This document shows, piece after piece, positions 38,866 through 47,144 of a stretch of 64,000 nt of DNA (position 1 is the stretch's first letter; every line of letters begins with the position of its first letter). The notes below the pieces were generated by a model. The model ran no database searches. It was not told the origin of the DNA and saw only the letters and a list, made by a program, of their open reading frames with translations. This DNA is from Gemmatimonadaceae bacterium (GTDB lineage: Bacteria; Gemmatimonadota; Gemmatimonadetes; Gemmatimonadales; Gemmatimonadaceae): positions 1-64,000 of the forward strand of contig JAIBBJ010000126.1 of NCBI GenBank assembly GCA_019694735.1, given 5' to 3'. The position numbers and the translations under genes are program-made.

Positions 38866-39310
38866 CGGCCCGCACCTCCAGAGTCCGCCCGGACGAGAAT
38901 CGGAGCGTCAGGGCGATCGTGTCCCCCGCCGCGAGCCCGCGCGTCGTGCCGGTCAGCATCACGTGCTTCCCCATCGGGGCGAATACGACGCTGTCGCCGG
39001 CCGCGACCGGCACGGCGGCCAGCGACGCCATGTGCATCATGCCGTGCGACTCCATCGACTCGTGCAGGTCGGTCGAGGCCGCCGCGTCACTGGCGACTCC
39101 CACGATGGTGTCCGCGACCGCGGTCCCGTTGCGCACCGTGAGGTAGGCCGCCGTCGTTGCGCCGCTGTCCGCGGCTCGTGCCCAGGCCCCGACGGCCACG
39201 AACGCCGCCGCCGACGCGGCAGCGGCCGGCGGCCGCTCACCGCCGCAGGCCAGCAGGATGCCGAGCGCGCTAGCGCAGGCGGCGGAGGTCTTCAGCGATC
39301 TGCTCACCAC
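38849..39310 (-). CDS. PCuA(C) periplasmic copper chaperone
   Basis: The protein of about 153 residues has a lipobox (LGILLACGG, Cys about 22) and a DUF461/PCuAC domain. It holds the Cu(I) ligands in TDLHESMESHGMMHM and APMGKHVMLTG, that is His, Met...His, Met with the usual separation. It receives copper and delivers it to the CuA centre of cytochrome oxidase with SCO. GTG 39310 (or the next GTG, 39307) with CCCGGAG upstream overlaps the SCO gene by about 40 bases. Confidence 0.88.
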   Translation of the reverse strand: MVSRSLKTSAACASALGILLACGGERPPAAAASAAAFVAVGAWARAADSGATTAAYLTVRNGTAVADTIVGVASDAAASTDLHESMESHGMMHMASLAAVPVAAGDSVVFAPMGKHVMLTGTTRGLAAGDTIALTLRFSSGRTLEVRAGVRQP

Positions 39311-39860
39311 GGACTCCGGGAGGGATCATCAGGCGGAGGCGCCCCGCCGCGTCCACGACGTACGCGTGGGCCGGATGGGCGACGGTGTAGTTGGGGGTGC
39401 GCGGGTCCCCTTCGGGATACGCCGCGATGCCCCAGTCCCGCAGGATCAGCGCGAGCTCGGCGTCGGTCGTCGCGTATCCCTCGAACGCGGCGTCGTACTG
39501 CCGGGCGTAGCCCTGCGCGATGGCCGGCGAGTCGCGTCCGGGGTCCACGCTCACGAAGACGAATCGCACGCGCGCCGTGTCCGCACCCAGCGCCCGCCGC
39601 GCGCGCGTCCAGTCGGCCATCATCGTCGGACAGACATCGGGGCAGAAGGTGTAGCCGAAGTACACCACCGTCACCGCCCCGCGCGCTGACGCGAGCGTGA
39701 ACCGGCTCCCGTCGCCACGCGCGACCGCGAGGGGCGGCGCCGCCGACGGCGGATCGAGCAGGATCCCGTGCCACGGCCGCTCCGCGCACGCGAGCGCGAA
39801 CGCCAGGAGCGGCGCGACGGCACGCAGGGCGCGTGCGGCGTTCGATCGGGGGGCTCGCAT
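39270..39860 (-). CDS. SCO1/SenC-family copper chaperone
   Basis: The 196-residue protein has a lipobox-like signal (LLAFALACAE) and a thioredoxin fold with the copper-binding CxxxC in VVYFGYTFCPDVCPTMMADW. The third ligand is a His in NYTVAHPAHAYVVD, and FVSVDPGRDSP is family-typical. It assists CuA assembly in cytochrome c oxidase and senses redox state. ATG at 39860 overlaps the stop of the DUF1295 gene (TGATG); a TTG directly upstream is possible but unlikely. Confidence 0.92.
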   Translation of the reverse strand: MRAPRSNAARALRAVAPLLAFALACAERPWHGILLDPPSAAPPLAVARGDGSRFTLASARGAVTVVYFGYTFCPDVCPTMMADWTRARRALGADTARVRFVFVSVDPGRDSPAIAQGYARQYDAAFEGYATTDAELALILRDWGIAAYPEGDPRTPNYTVAHPAHAYVVDAAGRLRLMIPPGVRGEQIAEDLRRLR

Positions 39861-40636
39861 CAACGGAAGATAGTCGGCTTCCAGGGCACGAACGCACTCA
39901 CCTCACGCTGGTATCGTGCGTAGTCCACGCCGCGCGACCGCAGGGCGTGGGCCTCCGTCGCCGGGATCCCGGTGACGCGGAGCAGGAAGTACAGCATCAG
40001 CAGCGGACTGGTGACCGTCGCCCAACCCCACGGGGACCCCGCCGCGATCAGCACGAAGGCCACCCACGCCAGCCACTCGAAGAAGTAGTTCGGGTGGCGC
40101 GACCAACCCCACAGTCCCACACGGCACACGGCGCCCCGGTGCGCCGGGTCGGCCCGGAAGCGCCGGAGCTGCCCGTCGGCGACCGCCTCACCGAGCACCG
40201 ACACGAGCCCGAGCGCCAGTCCGGCGAACAGGAGCGGATGCAGCGCCGGGGACGGGTCCGCCGCCGCGACGAAGAACGGGACGCCGAGCACGGTCGCCAG
40301 CGCGCCCTGGAAGAGGAAGAACGCGAGGAACTTGAGCGGCAGGTTGCCCCCCCAGCGCGCCCGGAGCTCCGCGTAGCGCGCATCCTCAGGCTCCCGGGCG
40401 ACGCGCACGACGAGATGCCACGCCAGACGGACGCTCCAGGCACCACCCACGAGCCCCACGATCGCCCGCCGCACCGGGTCGCCGCCGCCGAGCAGGGCCG
40501 CGCTCACGGCCTGGGCCCCGACCGCGACCGTCCAGCCGACATCGACGACCGCGGCGTTCCGCAGTCGCAGATGCAGCACCCAGAGCACGAGCATGAGCCC
40601 GAGCGCGAACGCGAGCCCGGCCGCCACCATCATCAT
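39860..40636 (-). CDS. DUF1295 / steroid 5-alpha-reductase-like membrane protein
   Basis: The 258-residue protein has about six to seven membrane helices and the conserved C-terminal part VGLWGWSRHPNYFFEWLAWVAFVL (the RHPNYF motif of the ICMT/steroid-reductase superfamily), then RVTGIPATEAHALRSRG and YARYQREVSAFVPWKP. Family members reduce or methylate lipidic substrates with a bound NADPH or SAM; substrate unknown. I chose the first of three tandem ATGs (40636); the open frame extends to 40732 but would run into the divergent TauE promoter. Confidence 0.83.
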   Translation of the reverse strand: MMMVAAGLAFALGLMLVLWVLHLRLRNAAVVDVGWTVAVGAQAVSAALLGGGDPVRRAIVGLVGGAWSVRLAWHLVVRVAREPEDARYAELRARWGGNLPLKFLAFFLFQGALATVLGVPFFVAAADPSPALHPLLFAGLALGLVSVLGEAVADGQLRRFRADPAHRGAVCRVGLWGWSRHPNYFFEWLAWVAFVLIAAGSPWGWATVTSPLLMLYFLLRVTGIPATEAHALRSRGVDYARYQREVSAFVPWKPTIFR

Positions 40637-40688
40637 CGCTGCCCACCCCGGCCCACCCGCCGCATCCGCGCCTCCCCGGTGCCCGCAG

Positions 40689-40717
40689 TTGACCCACACC
40701 TCGGAATATTCTACTAT
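40689..40717 (+). promoter_or_regulatory. Sigma-70-type promoter for the sulfur operon
   Basis: TTGACC (40689-40694) and TACTAT (40712-40717) are separated by exactly 17 bp. Transcription would start about 40724, two bases before the TauE ATG at 40726, so the mRNA may be leaderless or begin translation at the ATG at 40732. The AT-rich stretch AATATTCTACTATTGAGCTATAT is a plausible ArsR operator. Confidence 0.55.
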
Positions 40718-40725
40718 TGAGCTAT

Positions 40726-41481
40726 ATGTCAATGCTCTCCGCCGCCCTCGCGTTCGGCATCGGCGTGGTCCTCGGCCTCGTCGGGGGGGGCGGGTCCATC
40801 CTCACGAATCCGGTGCTGGTCTACGCCGCCGGCGTCTCGCCGGCCGGCGCCATCGTGATGGGCTACCCCATCGTGGGCGGAGCGGCGCTCCTCGGGGCGG
40901 TGCAGCATCTCCGCGCCGGAACGATCGCCGCGCGCACGACCGTGCCGATGGGCCTCGCGGCGATGCTCGGCGCCTGGCTCGGGACCCGCATCGTGATCGC
41001 CCTCGGGCTCGACGGGCAAGTCCGGTTCGCGCTGCTCTCGCTCACGATGGTCCTCGCGGGCGCCGCGATGCTCCGTGACGTGTGGCGCGCGGCGCCACCG
41101 CGCGCGGGGGCCGTGGCGCGCTGGCCGGCGCTGCTCGCGATCGGGGTCGGCGTCGGCGTCCTCACCGGGGTCGTCGGCGTGGGCGGGGGCTTCCTCATCG
41201 TACCGGCGCTCATCATCCTCGGCGGCCTCGAGTTGCGGCCCGCGGTCGGCACCTCGCTGCTCGTCATCGCGATGAGCACGAGCGCCTCGTTCGCGGCGCA
41301 GCGTGGCGACGCGGATGTCGACTGGGGGATCGTCCTCCCGTTCCTCGCCCTCGCCGGCGCGGGCCTGCTCGCGGCCACCGCGGTCGCGGCGCGCCTCCCG
41401 CAGCGCGCCCTCAAGGGGGCGTTCGCCGTCGCCCTCGTGGGCATCGGCGGCACCATCCTCGTGCAGTACCTCACCGTCTGA
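40726..41481 (+). CDS. TauE/SafE-family sulfite/anion exporter
   Basis: The 251-residue membrane protein has about eight helices in two homologous halves, each with the Gly-rich motif of the family: GVVLGLVGGGGSILTNPVLV near the N-terminus and GVLTGVVGVGGGFLIVPALI near residue 145. These carriers move sulfite, sulfoacetate or related sulfur anions. Here it is followed by a persulfide dioxygenase-rhodanese gene 12 bp downstream, so sulfite export after persulfide oxidation is the natural role. Confidence 0.88.
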   Translation: MSMLSAALAFGIGVVLGLVGGGGSILTNPVLVYAAGVSPAGAIVMGYPIVGGAALLGAVQHLRAGTIAARTTVPMGLAAMLGAWLGTRIVIALGLDGQVRFALLSLTMVLAGAAMLRDVWRAAPPRAGAVARWPALLAIGVGVGVLTGVVGVGGGFLIVPALIILGGLELRPAVGTSLLVIAMSTSASFAAQRGDADVDWGIVLPFLALAGAGLLAATAVAARLPQRALKGAFAVALVGIGGTILVQYLTV

Positions 41482-41493
41482 CCCGGAGACCGG

Positions 41494-42933
41494 ATGTTCC
41501 TCCGTCGCTTCTATGATGAAGGGCTCGCCCAGGCGTCCTACCTCATCGGCTGCGCTGCCACCGGCGAAGCGGTCGTCATCGACGCCAATCGGGACCTCGA
41601 GCCGTACCTCGCCGTCGCAGCGGCCGAGAAGCTCCGCATCACGCACGTCACCGAGACGCACATCCATGCGGACTACGTCTCGGGTTCGCGCGAACTCGCG
41701 CACGCCACCGGCGCGACCCTCTACCTCTCGGCCGAGGGCGGACCCGATTGGCAGTACGCGTTCGCCACGACCGACCGCGCGGTCCTGCTCCGCGACGGGG
41801 ATGTGCTCCGGGTCGGGAACATCCGCCTGGCGGTGATGCACACACCCGGGCACACGCCCGAGCACCTGAGCTTCCTCGTGACGGACACGGCGGCGGCCAC
41901 CGAGCCCATCGGCATCGCGTCCGGCGACTTCGTGTTCGTCGGCGATGTCGGCCGGCCCGACCTCCTCGAGCGCGCCGCGAAGGTCGCCAACACCATGGAA
42001 GCGGGCGCCCGCACCCTGTTCCGCTCGCTCGGGCGCTTCCGTGCGCTCCCCGACTTCGTGCAGGTCTGGCCCGGGCACGGCGCGGGATCGGCGTGCGGGA
42101 AGTCGCTCGGGGCCGTTCCGACGAGTACCGTCGGCTACGAGCGCCGCTTCAACTGGGGCGTCGCCATGACCGACGAGGCCGCGTTCGTGGACGCCGTGCT
42201 CGCGGGGCAGCCCGAGCCGCCGGCCTATTTCGCCCAGATGAAGAGGATCAACAAGGAGGGGCCGCGCCTCCTCGGCGGCTTCCCCAAGCCTGCGCACGCC
42301 ACGCGCGGCGTGCTCGAACGCGCACTCGCCGGGGGCGTCGCGGTGATCGACACGCGACCCGCGCCCGACTTCGCCGCCGGCCATGTGCCGGGCACGCTGA
42401 ACATCCCGCTCTCGCGCACCTTCTCCACCTGGGCGGGCTGGCTGGTCGCGTACGATGTCGACATCCACCTCATCGCCGATGATGCGACGGTGGTGGCGCG
42501 GGCGGTGCGCGAGCTCGCGATGATCGGGCTCGATCGCGTCACCACCTGGTACACGCCCTCGGTCCTGGACGAATGGGCGGCCGCTGGGCGTGGGCTGGGG
42601 ACCGTCGCGAAGATCGACCACGCGGGCCTCGCGCCGCTCCTCGCGCGCGGCGCCGTGACGGTGCTCGACGTGCGCAACCGCACCGAGTGGGACGCGGGGC
42701 ATCTGCCCGGCGCCCACCACATTCCCATCGGGTACCTGCGCGAGCGTCTCGCCGACGTCCCGCGCGACCGCCCGATCGTCCTGCAGTGCCAGGGCGGCGC
42801 ACGCTCCGCCATCGCCGCGTCACTCGTGAGGACGCTCGGCGTCCCGGAACCCATCGACCTCGTGGGGGGCTTCGCCGCCTGGGAGGCCGCCGGACATCCC
42901 GTCGTCCGCGACCCTGTCGCGGCAGGAGTCTGA
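41494..42933 (+). CDS. Persulfide dioxygenase-rhodanese fusion (ETHE1-like)
   Basis: The 479-residue protein has a metallo-beta-lactamase domain (about 1-250) with THVTETHIHADYVSGSRELA, HTPGHTPEHLSFLV and GDFVFVGDVGRPDL, giving the His-His-Asp iron site of ETHE1-type persulfide dioxygenases. Two rhodanese modules follow. The first (about 275-350) lacks an active Cys; the second (about 375-475) has Cys432 in LQCQGGARS and is likely catalytic. The protein would oxidise glutathione persulfide to sulfite and transfer sulfane sulfur. It is encoded between a TauE exporter and an ArsR repressor. Confidence 0.92.
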   Translation: MFLRRFYDEGLAQASYLIGCAATGEAVVIDANRDLEPYLAVAAAEKLRITHVTETHIHADYVSGSRELAHATGATLYLSAEGGPDWQYAFATTDRAVLLRDGDVLRVGNIRLAVMHTPGHTPEHLSFLVTDTAAATEPIGIASGDFVFVGDVGRPDLLERAAKVANTMEAGARTLFRSLGRFRALPDFVQVWPGHGAGSACGKSLGAVPTSTVGYERRFNWGVAMTDEAAFVDAVLAGQPEPPAYFAQMKRINKEGPRLLGGFPKPAHATRGVLERALAGGVAVIDTRPAPDFAAGHVPGTLNIPLSRTFSTWAGWLVAYDVDIHLIADDATVVARAVRELAMIGLDRVTTWYTPSVLDEWAAAGRGLGTVAKIDHAGLAPLLARGAVTVLDVRNRTEWDAGHLPGAHHIPIGYLRERLADVPRDRPIVLQCQGGARSAIAASLVRTLGVPEPIDLVGGFAAWEAAGHPVVRDPVAAGV

Positions 42934-42935
42934 CC

Positions 42936-43271
42936 ATGGCCGTGAAGACGATGTCCCCGACCCTCATCGCTGAGCTCGCGGAACGCTTCAAGGCGCTCGG
43001 CGAACCCGCGCGCCTGCAGCTGCTCGCCGCCTTGCGCGAGGGCGAGCACAGCGTGACCGAGCTGGTCGAGGTGACCGGGCTCGGCCAGGCGAACGTCTCG
43101 AAGCACCTGCAGCAGCTCTGCACCGCCGGCTTCATCTCGCGTCGGAAGGAGGGGACGTTCGCGTACTACGCCCTCGCCGACGACGAGGTCTTCGCGCTCT
43201 GTGACACGATGTGCGGGCGCATCGAGGCCGAGCACCAGGCCAAGCGCGCCGCCCTCAGACTGACGCGCTGA
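42936..43271 (+). CDS. ArsR-family repressor, likely persulfide-responsive
   Basis: The 111-residue winged-helix regulator has LAERFKALGEPARLQLLAAL, HSVTELVEVTGLGQANVSKHLQQLCTAGFISRRKEG and the C-terminal helix DEVFALCDTMCGRIEAEH. The Cys-x3-Cys pair in this last helix, plus the Cys in the recognition region (LQQLC), could form a disulfide or tetrasulfide as in SqrR/BigR, but the N-terminal Cys of SqrR is absent. Context (persulfide dioxygenase, TauE) supports a sulfur sensor. ATG is 3 bases after the upstream stop with GGAG before it. The last 17 bases overlap the convergent small gene at 43255. Confidence 0.87.
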   Translation: MAVKTMSPTLIAELAERFKALGEPARLQLLAALREGEHSVTELVEVTGLGQANVSKHLQQLCTAGFISRRKEGTFAYYALADDEVFALCDTMCGRIEAEHQAKRAALRLTR

Positions 43272-43509
43272 TCCCGGACCGTGCGGTGCGGGCGCGCGCC
43301 GCGCGGCGCAGCGCGCGTCCGGTACGCACGAGGTCGATGGCCCAGCAGACGGCCAGCACCAGCGCGCCTCCCTCCAGCGGCGGGTATGCTCCGACGGTCC
43401 GGTACTGCAGCCAGCCGCTCGCGCCGAAGGCGGCGAGCCCGGACCATGCGATCCAGCACTGTGCCTCGAACCCGAGCGGGGTCGTCCAGCGCGCACGCCC
43501 GACGCTCAC
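43255..43509 (-). CDS. Small membrane protein downstream of puhE, unknown
   Basis: The 84-residue protein has two hydrophobic stretches (about 17-35, AWSGLAAFGASGWLQY; about 47-63, EGGALVLAVCWAIDLV) and a basic Arg/Ala tail. The GTG start overlaps the puhE stop as GTGA, which strongly suggests co-expression with bchI-bchD-puhE. I do not recognise the family. Being last in a photosynthesis operon, it may be an assembly or accessory factor of the pigment-protein complex. Its 3' end overlaps the ArsR gene by 17 bases. Confidence 0.65.
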   Translation of the reverse strand: MSVGRARWTTPLGFEAQCWIAWSGLAAFGASGWLQYRTVGAYPPLEGGALVLAVCWAIDLVRTGRALRRAARARTARSGISASV

Positions 43510-44318
43510 GTGCCGCGAGCCTTGAGGAACGAATCCCACGGCGTGGACGCCAAGGGGACACCCAGCAGCCAGACCTCCAGCACCGCGAGGGCGAGGATGG
43601 TCGCGTAGAGGATGGCCGCCTGCCGTCGGCCCGCATGCGAGGCCCGCCGACTCGTCCACGCCGCCCACGCCATCGCCGCCGCGAGGGCCGCGACGGAGGG
43701 CCAGAGGAACGCCGAGTTGCGCGCGGGTCCGAAGAACGCGTGCAGGTACGCGAGGTGCGGCGGCAGGAAGTTCGCCGCCGGGTTCTCGACCCCGAGGAAG
43801 ACGTTGAGCTTCGCGACCTGCTGCACGGCCCAGAAGAGCACCAGCGACCAGAGCCCCGTGTGATTCACGGCACCGCGCGTCAGCATCGCGGCCGCCACCA
43901 TGAGGATGAGGGCCGCGGCATCGCTGGCCAGCGTCGCCGCGATCGCCGGCAGCACCGCCGCCCACGCGGGGGCCGCCGCGACGGGACCGGACGGGGCGAG
44001 CCCGGTGAGGAAGCCGCCATAGAACGTCACCGACACCCATCCCCACAGCAGCGCCCCGCCGAGGAACGCGCGTCGCACCCCCGCGGGCGAATCATCATCG
44101 CGCGACCGGCGCATCTCGTGCATCCCCAGTGCGCCGAGCGCCGTCGCGATCACGAGCCCGGCGAGCCGCGTCGGCGCGCTGCGCTGCATCGCGATGATGA
44201 GCCCCGTTGCCACCCACCAGAACAGGACGACGAGTGCGATGCCGTGTCGGTGCAGCCGCAGCGGCGCTGCGTGCGCCGCCGTGACCGGGCCGGCGATGAC
44301 GGCACGGTCGGCCCTCAC
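43506..44318 (-). CDS. puhE: Photosynthetic complex assembly protein PuhE (DUF3623)
   Basis: The 270-residue membrane protein has about seven helices. Family-type features include ALVVLFWWVATGLIIAMQR at the N-terminus, FLGGALLWGWVSVTFYGGFLTG, and LWSLVLFWAVQQVAKLNVFLGVENP. PuhE helps assembly of the reaction-centre/LH1 complex; disruption in Rhodobacter affects RC and BChl levels. In this genome it is linked to bchI-bchD instead of puhABC. The start overlaps the bchD stop (ATGA). Confidence 0.85.
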   Translation of the reverse strand: MRADRAVIAGPVTAAHAAPLRLHRHGIALVVLFWWVATGLIIAMQRSAPTRLAGLVIATALGALGMHEMRRSRDDDSPAGVRRAFLGGALLWGWVSVTFYGGFLTGLAPSGPVAAAPAWAAVLPAIAATLASDAAALILMVAAAMLTRGAVNHTGLWSLVLFWAVQQVAKLNVFLGVENPAANFLPPHLAYLHAFFGPARNSAFLWPSVAALAAAMAWAAWTSRRASHAGRRQAAILYATILALAVLEVWLLGVPLASTPWDSFLKARGT

Positions 44319-46054
44319 GCGCGCTCCGGCAGCGCCGAACGGACCGCAGCATGGATCCCGCGGGCGTCGCTGCGCGGCAGCGCCACGTAGCGCGCCCCGA
44401 GCGCCGCTGCGACGCCCTGCGCCTGCGTCGAGGGGCGCGGTGCGGTGTCGATGAAGAGCGTGGTGCCCCCGAGCGCGCGGAGGGCACGCGCCGAGGCCAT
44501 CGCGTCCGCCTCGGCCTGCGGCCGGCCCGGTGAGCCGTCGCGCGCGATGTTCGCCCGCGCGTCGGTCAGGAACACCACGACCGTGTCATTCCCGCCGCGG
44601 CGGGCCTGTTGCACGAGCTCGCGCGCCTTGTCGATCGCGTGCGCGAGCGGCGTGCCGCCGCCGCCGGGGAGTGCCGCGAGCGCGCGCTTCGCCGCTGCGA
44701 TCGCCCGTGTGGGAGGGAGGAGCACATCGGCGCCGGTCCCCCGGAACGCGACGAGCCCCACTTCGTCGCGGCGGGAATACGCGTCCGCGAGCAGCAACTC
44801 GACCGCGCCCTTCGCCTCCCCGAGCCGTTGGACCGCCGCGGATCCCGATGCGTCGACGACGAAGATCGCGGTCGTCCCGGCGGGCTCGACGAGGTGCCGC
44901 AGGCGGAAGTCGTCGGCACGCACCTGCACGCGCGCGCGTGACGACGAGGACGCGCGCAGGCGCTGCCAGGGGGCGGCCGCGCGCAGCGTCTCAAGGAGAT
45001 CGAGGCGCCCACCTGCACGCGGATCGCCGCGGCGCGTCCCCACCTGACGACCGCGCTGACCGCCGGCACGGTCCGAGCCAGCGCGCCCCGCCGCGCCGCT
45101 CCGTCGACGCGTGCGCTCGGCGGCCGATTCGAGCCGGACCGGCAGCATCGCCGCGACCGCCGCGATCACGCGGTCCTCCATGCCCCTGGAATCCTCGAGC
45201 GTCGGTCCGTCGGACTCGGCCGCCTCGGTCTCCTCGGATGGTGGCGGCGCCGCGTCGGACTCGTCCGGCGGCGCGGGATGGCGCGTCGCGCGCGGCCCGA
45301 GGACCAGCGTGGCCGCGAGCGCGATGTCCTCCTCCTGCAGGACCGTGCGTCCGTCGAGCGCGGCCGCGGCGCGCGCGGCGCGCACGGCGAACGTCACCGC
45401 GCGAAGGGACGCGACGCCGAGCGCCTCGGCCACCTGCACGAACGCGAGCAGCTGCGCCTCCGACGCCGTGACGCCGGGCAGCAAGGCGCGCGCCGTGGCG
45501 ACGTCCGACCTCGCGAACGGCAACGTCGCGTCGCTCCCCGACAGGTCCAGCGTGAAGGCCAGCCGGTCCACGAGCGCCGATGAGACCGGTGTCTCGTCCG
45601 GCTCGCCCTCGTCGATCGCGACCAGGGCGAAGGTCGTCGGCGCGTCCGTTCCGCCGGCGATCCGCGCCGGCACGTGCCGGGCATCTAGGGCTGCGACGAG
45701 CCGTCCCACCAGCCGGGATTCCACGCGCTCCGCGCTCGGCAACACCAGCACGCCGCCATCCGACCGCACCAGCAGCCCGCGCTCCGCGACCGGCCGCCCT
45801 GTGGCGAGCGTCATCGCGAGATCGAGTCCCCCCAGCAGCCGATCGTCGGGGATGCCCGTCGGCACGCGATTCATCGGAGACTGCGGCGGCAGGAGCGCCC
45901 GCAGCGCATCGAGCCACGAGGTGACCCGATCCGGCCGCAGCGCGCGGAGCACGGCGCCCCCGAGCGCCGGCGGGTCCACCGCGAGCAGGGCAGCCGCAAG
46001 CGCAGCGCGTTGCGACGCGTCGGGCCCCGCGAGGGTCAGCGCCGGCGTCGGCAT
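44315..46054 (-). CDS. bchD: Magnesium chelatase subunit D
   Basis: The 579-residue protein starts with an AAA+-like domain without a Walker A motif, as is normal for BchD, and continues through a Pro/acidic linker (about 300-340; PPDESDAAPPPSEETEAAESDG). The C-terminal von Willebrand A integrin-I domain carries the metal site DASGSAAV (MIDAS, about residue 401) with GGGTPLAHA and LTDARANIA. With BchI and BchH it inserts Mg2+ into protoporphyrin IX, the first committed step to bacteriochlorophyll. ATG at 46054 is 4 bases after the bchI stop. Confidence 0.94.
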   Translation of the reverse strand: MPTPALTLAGPDASQRAALAAALLAVDPPALGGAVLRALRPDRVTSWLDALRALLPPQSPMNRVPTGIPDDRLLGGLDLAMTLATGRPVAERGLLVRSDGGVLVLPSAERVESRLVGRLVAALDARHVPARIAGGTDAPTTFALVAIDEGEPDETPVSSALVDRLAFTLDLSGSDATLPFARSDVATARALLPGVTASEAQLLAFVQVAEALGVASLRAVTFAVRAARAAAALDGRTVLQEEDIALAATLVLGPRATRHPAPPDESDAAPPPSEETEAAESDGPTLEDSRGMEDRVIAAVAAMLPVRLESAAERTRRRSGAAGRAGSDRAGGQRGRQVGTRRGDPRAGGRLDLLETLRAAAPWQRLRASSSSRARVQVRADDFRLRHLVEPAGTTAIFVVDASGSAAVQRLGEAKGAVELLLADAYSRRDEVGLVAFRGTGADVLLPPTRAIAAAKRALAALPGGGGTPLAHAIDKARELVQQARRGGNDTVVVFLTDARANIARDGSPGRPQAEADAMASARALRALGGTTLFIDTAPRPSTQAQGVAAALGARYVALPRSDARGIHAAVRSALPERA

Positions 46055-46058
46055 GCGC

Positions 46059-47087
46059 TCACGCGCCAAGCACCTCGCGGACCGCACGATCCACGCGGAC
46101 CGTCGAGCCGACATCGTCGAGCGGATCACGGCGGAGCCGGTGGCGCAGTGCGCTCGCCGCGATCGTGCGCAGATGCTCGAGCCCGACCGCGCGCGCCCCC
46201 TCGTACGCCGCGAGCGCGCGCGCGCCCCGCAGCAGTGCGAGCTCACCGCGGATGCCGTCCGTGCCGACGGCCGCGCACAGGCGCGCCGCCTGATGGAGCA
46301 CCTCATCCGGGACCGCGATCGTCTCCAGCTTCTTCCGGGCGCGCTCCACCCTCCGACGCGCGACGGCGTCCGCGTCCGCCCACGCCGCCACGAAACCCTC
46401 CGGGTCGCGGTCGAACGCGTCGCGGCGGCGCACGACTTCCACGCGTTGGGCGATGTCCGTGGTCGTCGTCACCTCGACCGAGAGACCGAAGCGATCGAGG
46501 AGCTGCGGTCGGAGGTCCCCCTCCTCGGGGTTGCCGCTGCCGACGAGCACGAACCGTGCGGGATGCCGCACGCTGATGCCCTCACGCTCGACGACGTTCT
46601 CGCCCGTCGCGGCGACGTCGAGGAGGAGGTCGACGAGATGATCCTCGAGGAGGTTGATCTCGTCGACGTAGAGGTAGCCGCGATGGGCACGCGCGAGGAG
46701 GCCGGGCTCGTACGCCTTCTCCCCGCGGGCCAACGCCCGTTCCAGGTCGAGCGCGCCGACCACGCGGTCCTCGGTGGCACCGAGCGGGAGATCGACCACC
46801 GGCACGGGGCGCTTCTCCGAGCGCAGCGCCTCGCCGGCGCGTTCGCGCGCGAGACACTCGGCACACTTGCGGCCGTTCGCCGAGGGATCGCAGCCGTAGC
46901 GACAACCTTTGACGGAGGCCATCGCCGGGAGCAGGGCGGGGAGAGCGCGGACGGCCGTCGACTTCGCGGTACCGCGATGACCGAGGATGAGCACGCCGCC
47001 GATGGTCGGGTCGACCGCGGTCAGCAGGATCGCCCGCTTCATCTCATCCTGCCCGACGATCGCCGAGAAGGGGAAAGCGATGCGCAC
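46059..47087 (-). CDS. bchI: Magnesium chelatase ATPase subunit I
   Basis: The 342-residue AAA+ protein starts VRIAFPFSAIVGQDEMKRAIL and carries Walker A GHRGTAKST (residues 36-44), the insertion with CRYGCDP...CAEC characteristic of BchI, Walker B YLYVDEINLLEDH and sensor FVLVGSGNPEEGDLRPQLLDRF. I chose GTG at 47087 because GGAG precedes it by 5 bases and because a promoter (-10 at 47116-47121) lies inside the longer open frame to 47144. It drives ATP-dependent rearrangement of the chelatase ring with BchD. Confidence 0.95.
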   Translation of the reverse strand: MRIAFPFSAIVGQDEMKRAILLTAVDPTIGGVLILGHRGTAKSTAVRALPALLPAMASVKGCRYGCDPSANGRKCAECLARERAGEALRSEKRPVPVVDLPLGATEDRVVGALDLERALARGEKAYEPGLLARAHRGYLYVDEINLLEDHLVDLLLDVAATGENVVEREGISVRHPARFVLVGSGNPEEGDLRPQLLDRFGLSVEVTTTTDIAQRVEVVRRRDAFDRDPEGFVAAWADADAVARRRVERARKKLETIAVPDEVLHQAARLCAAVGTDGIRGELALLRGARALAAYEGARAVGLEHLRTIAASALRHRLRRDPLDDVGSTVRVDRAVREVLGA

Positions 47088-47115
47088 TTCGACTCCGGGG
47101 GAGAGTGTCAAGCCT

Positions 47116-47144
47116 AGTTTACGACAACCGACCTTCTGTCGCAA
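47116..47144 (-). promoter_or_regulatory. bchI-bchD-puhE promoter (minus strand)
   Basis: Read on the minus strand, TTGCGA (47144-47139) and TAAACT (47121-47116) have a 17-bp spacer. The -35 box lies within the first TGT-N12-ACA palindrome, so a repressor there would block RNA polymerase. Transcription would start about 47109, leaving a short leader with GGAG before the GTG of bchI. Confidence 0.55.

Noticed and set aside
47106-47126. Third possible PpsR site TGTCAA...ACGACA near bchI
   Set aside because: The half sites are separated by 15 bases instead of 12, so it does not match the binding rule.
47088-47144. Longer bchI starting at ATG 47144
   Set aside because: It would include the promoter -10 box; the GTG at 47087 has a Shine-Dalgarno site and matches the usual BchI N-terminus.
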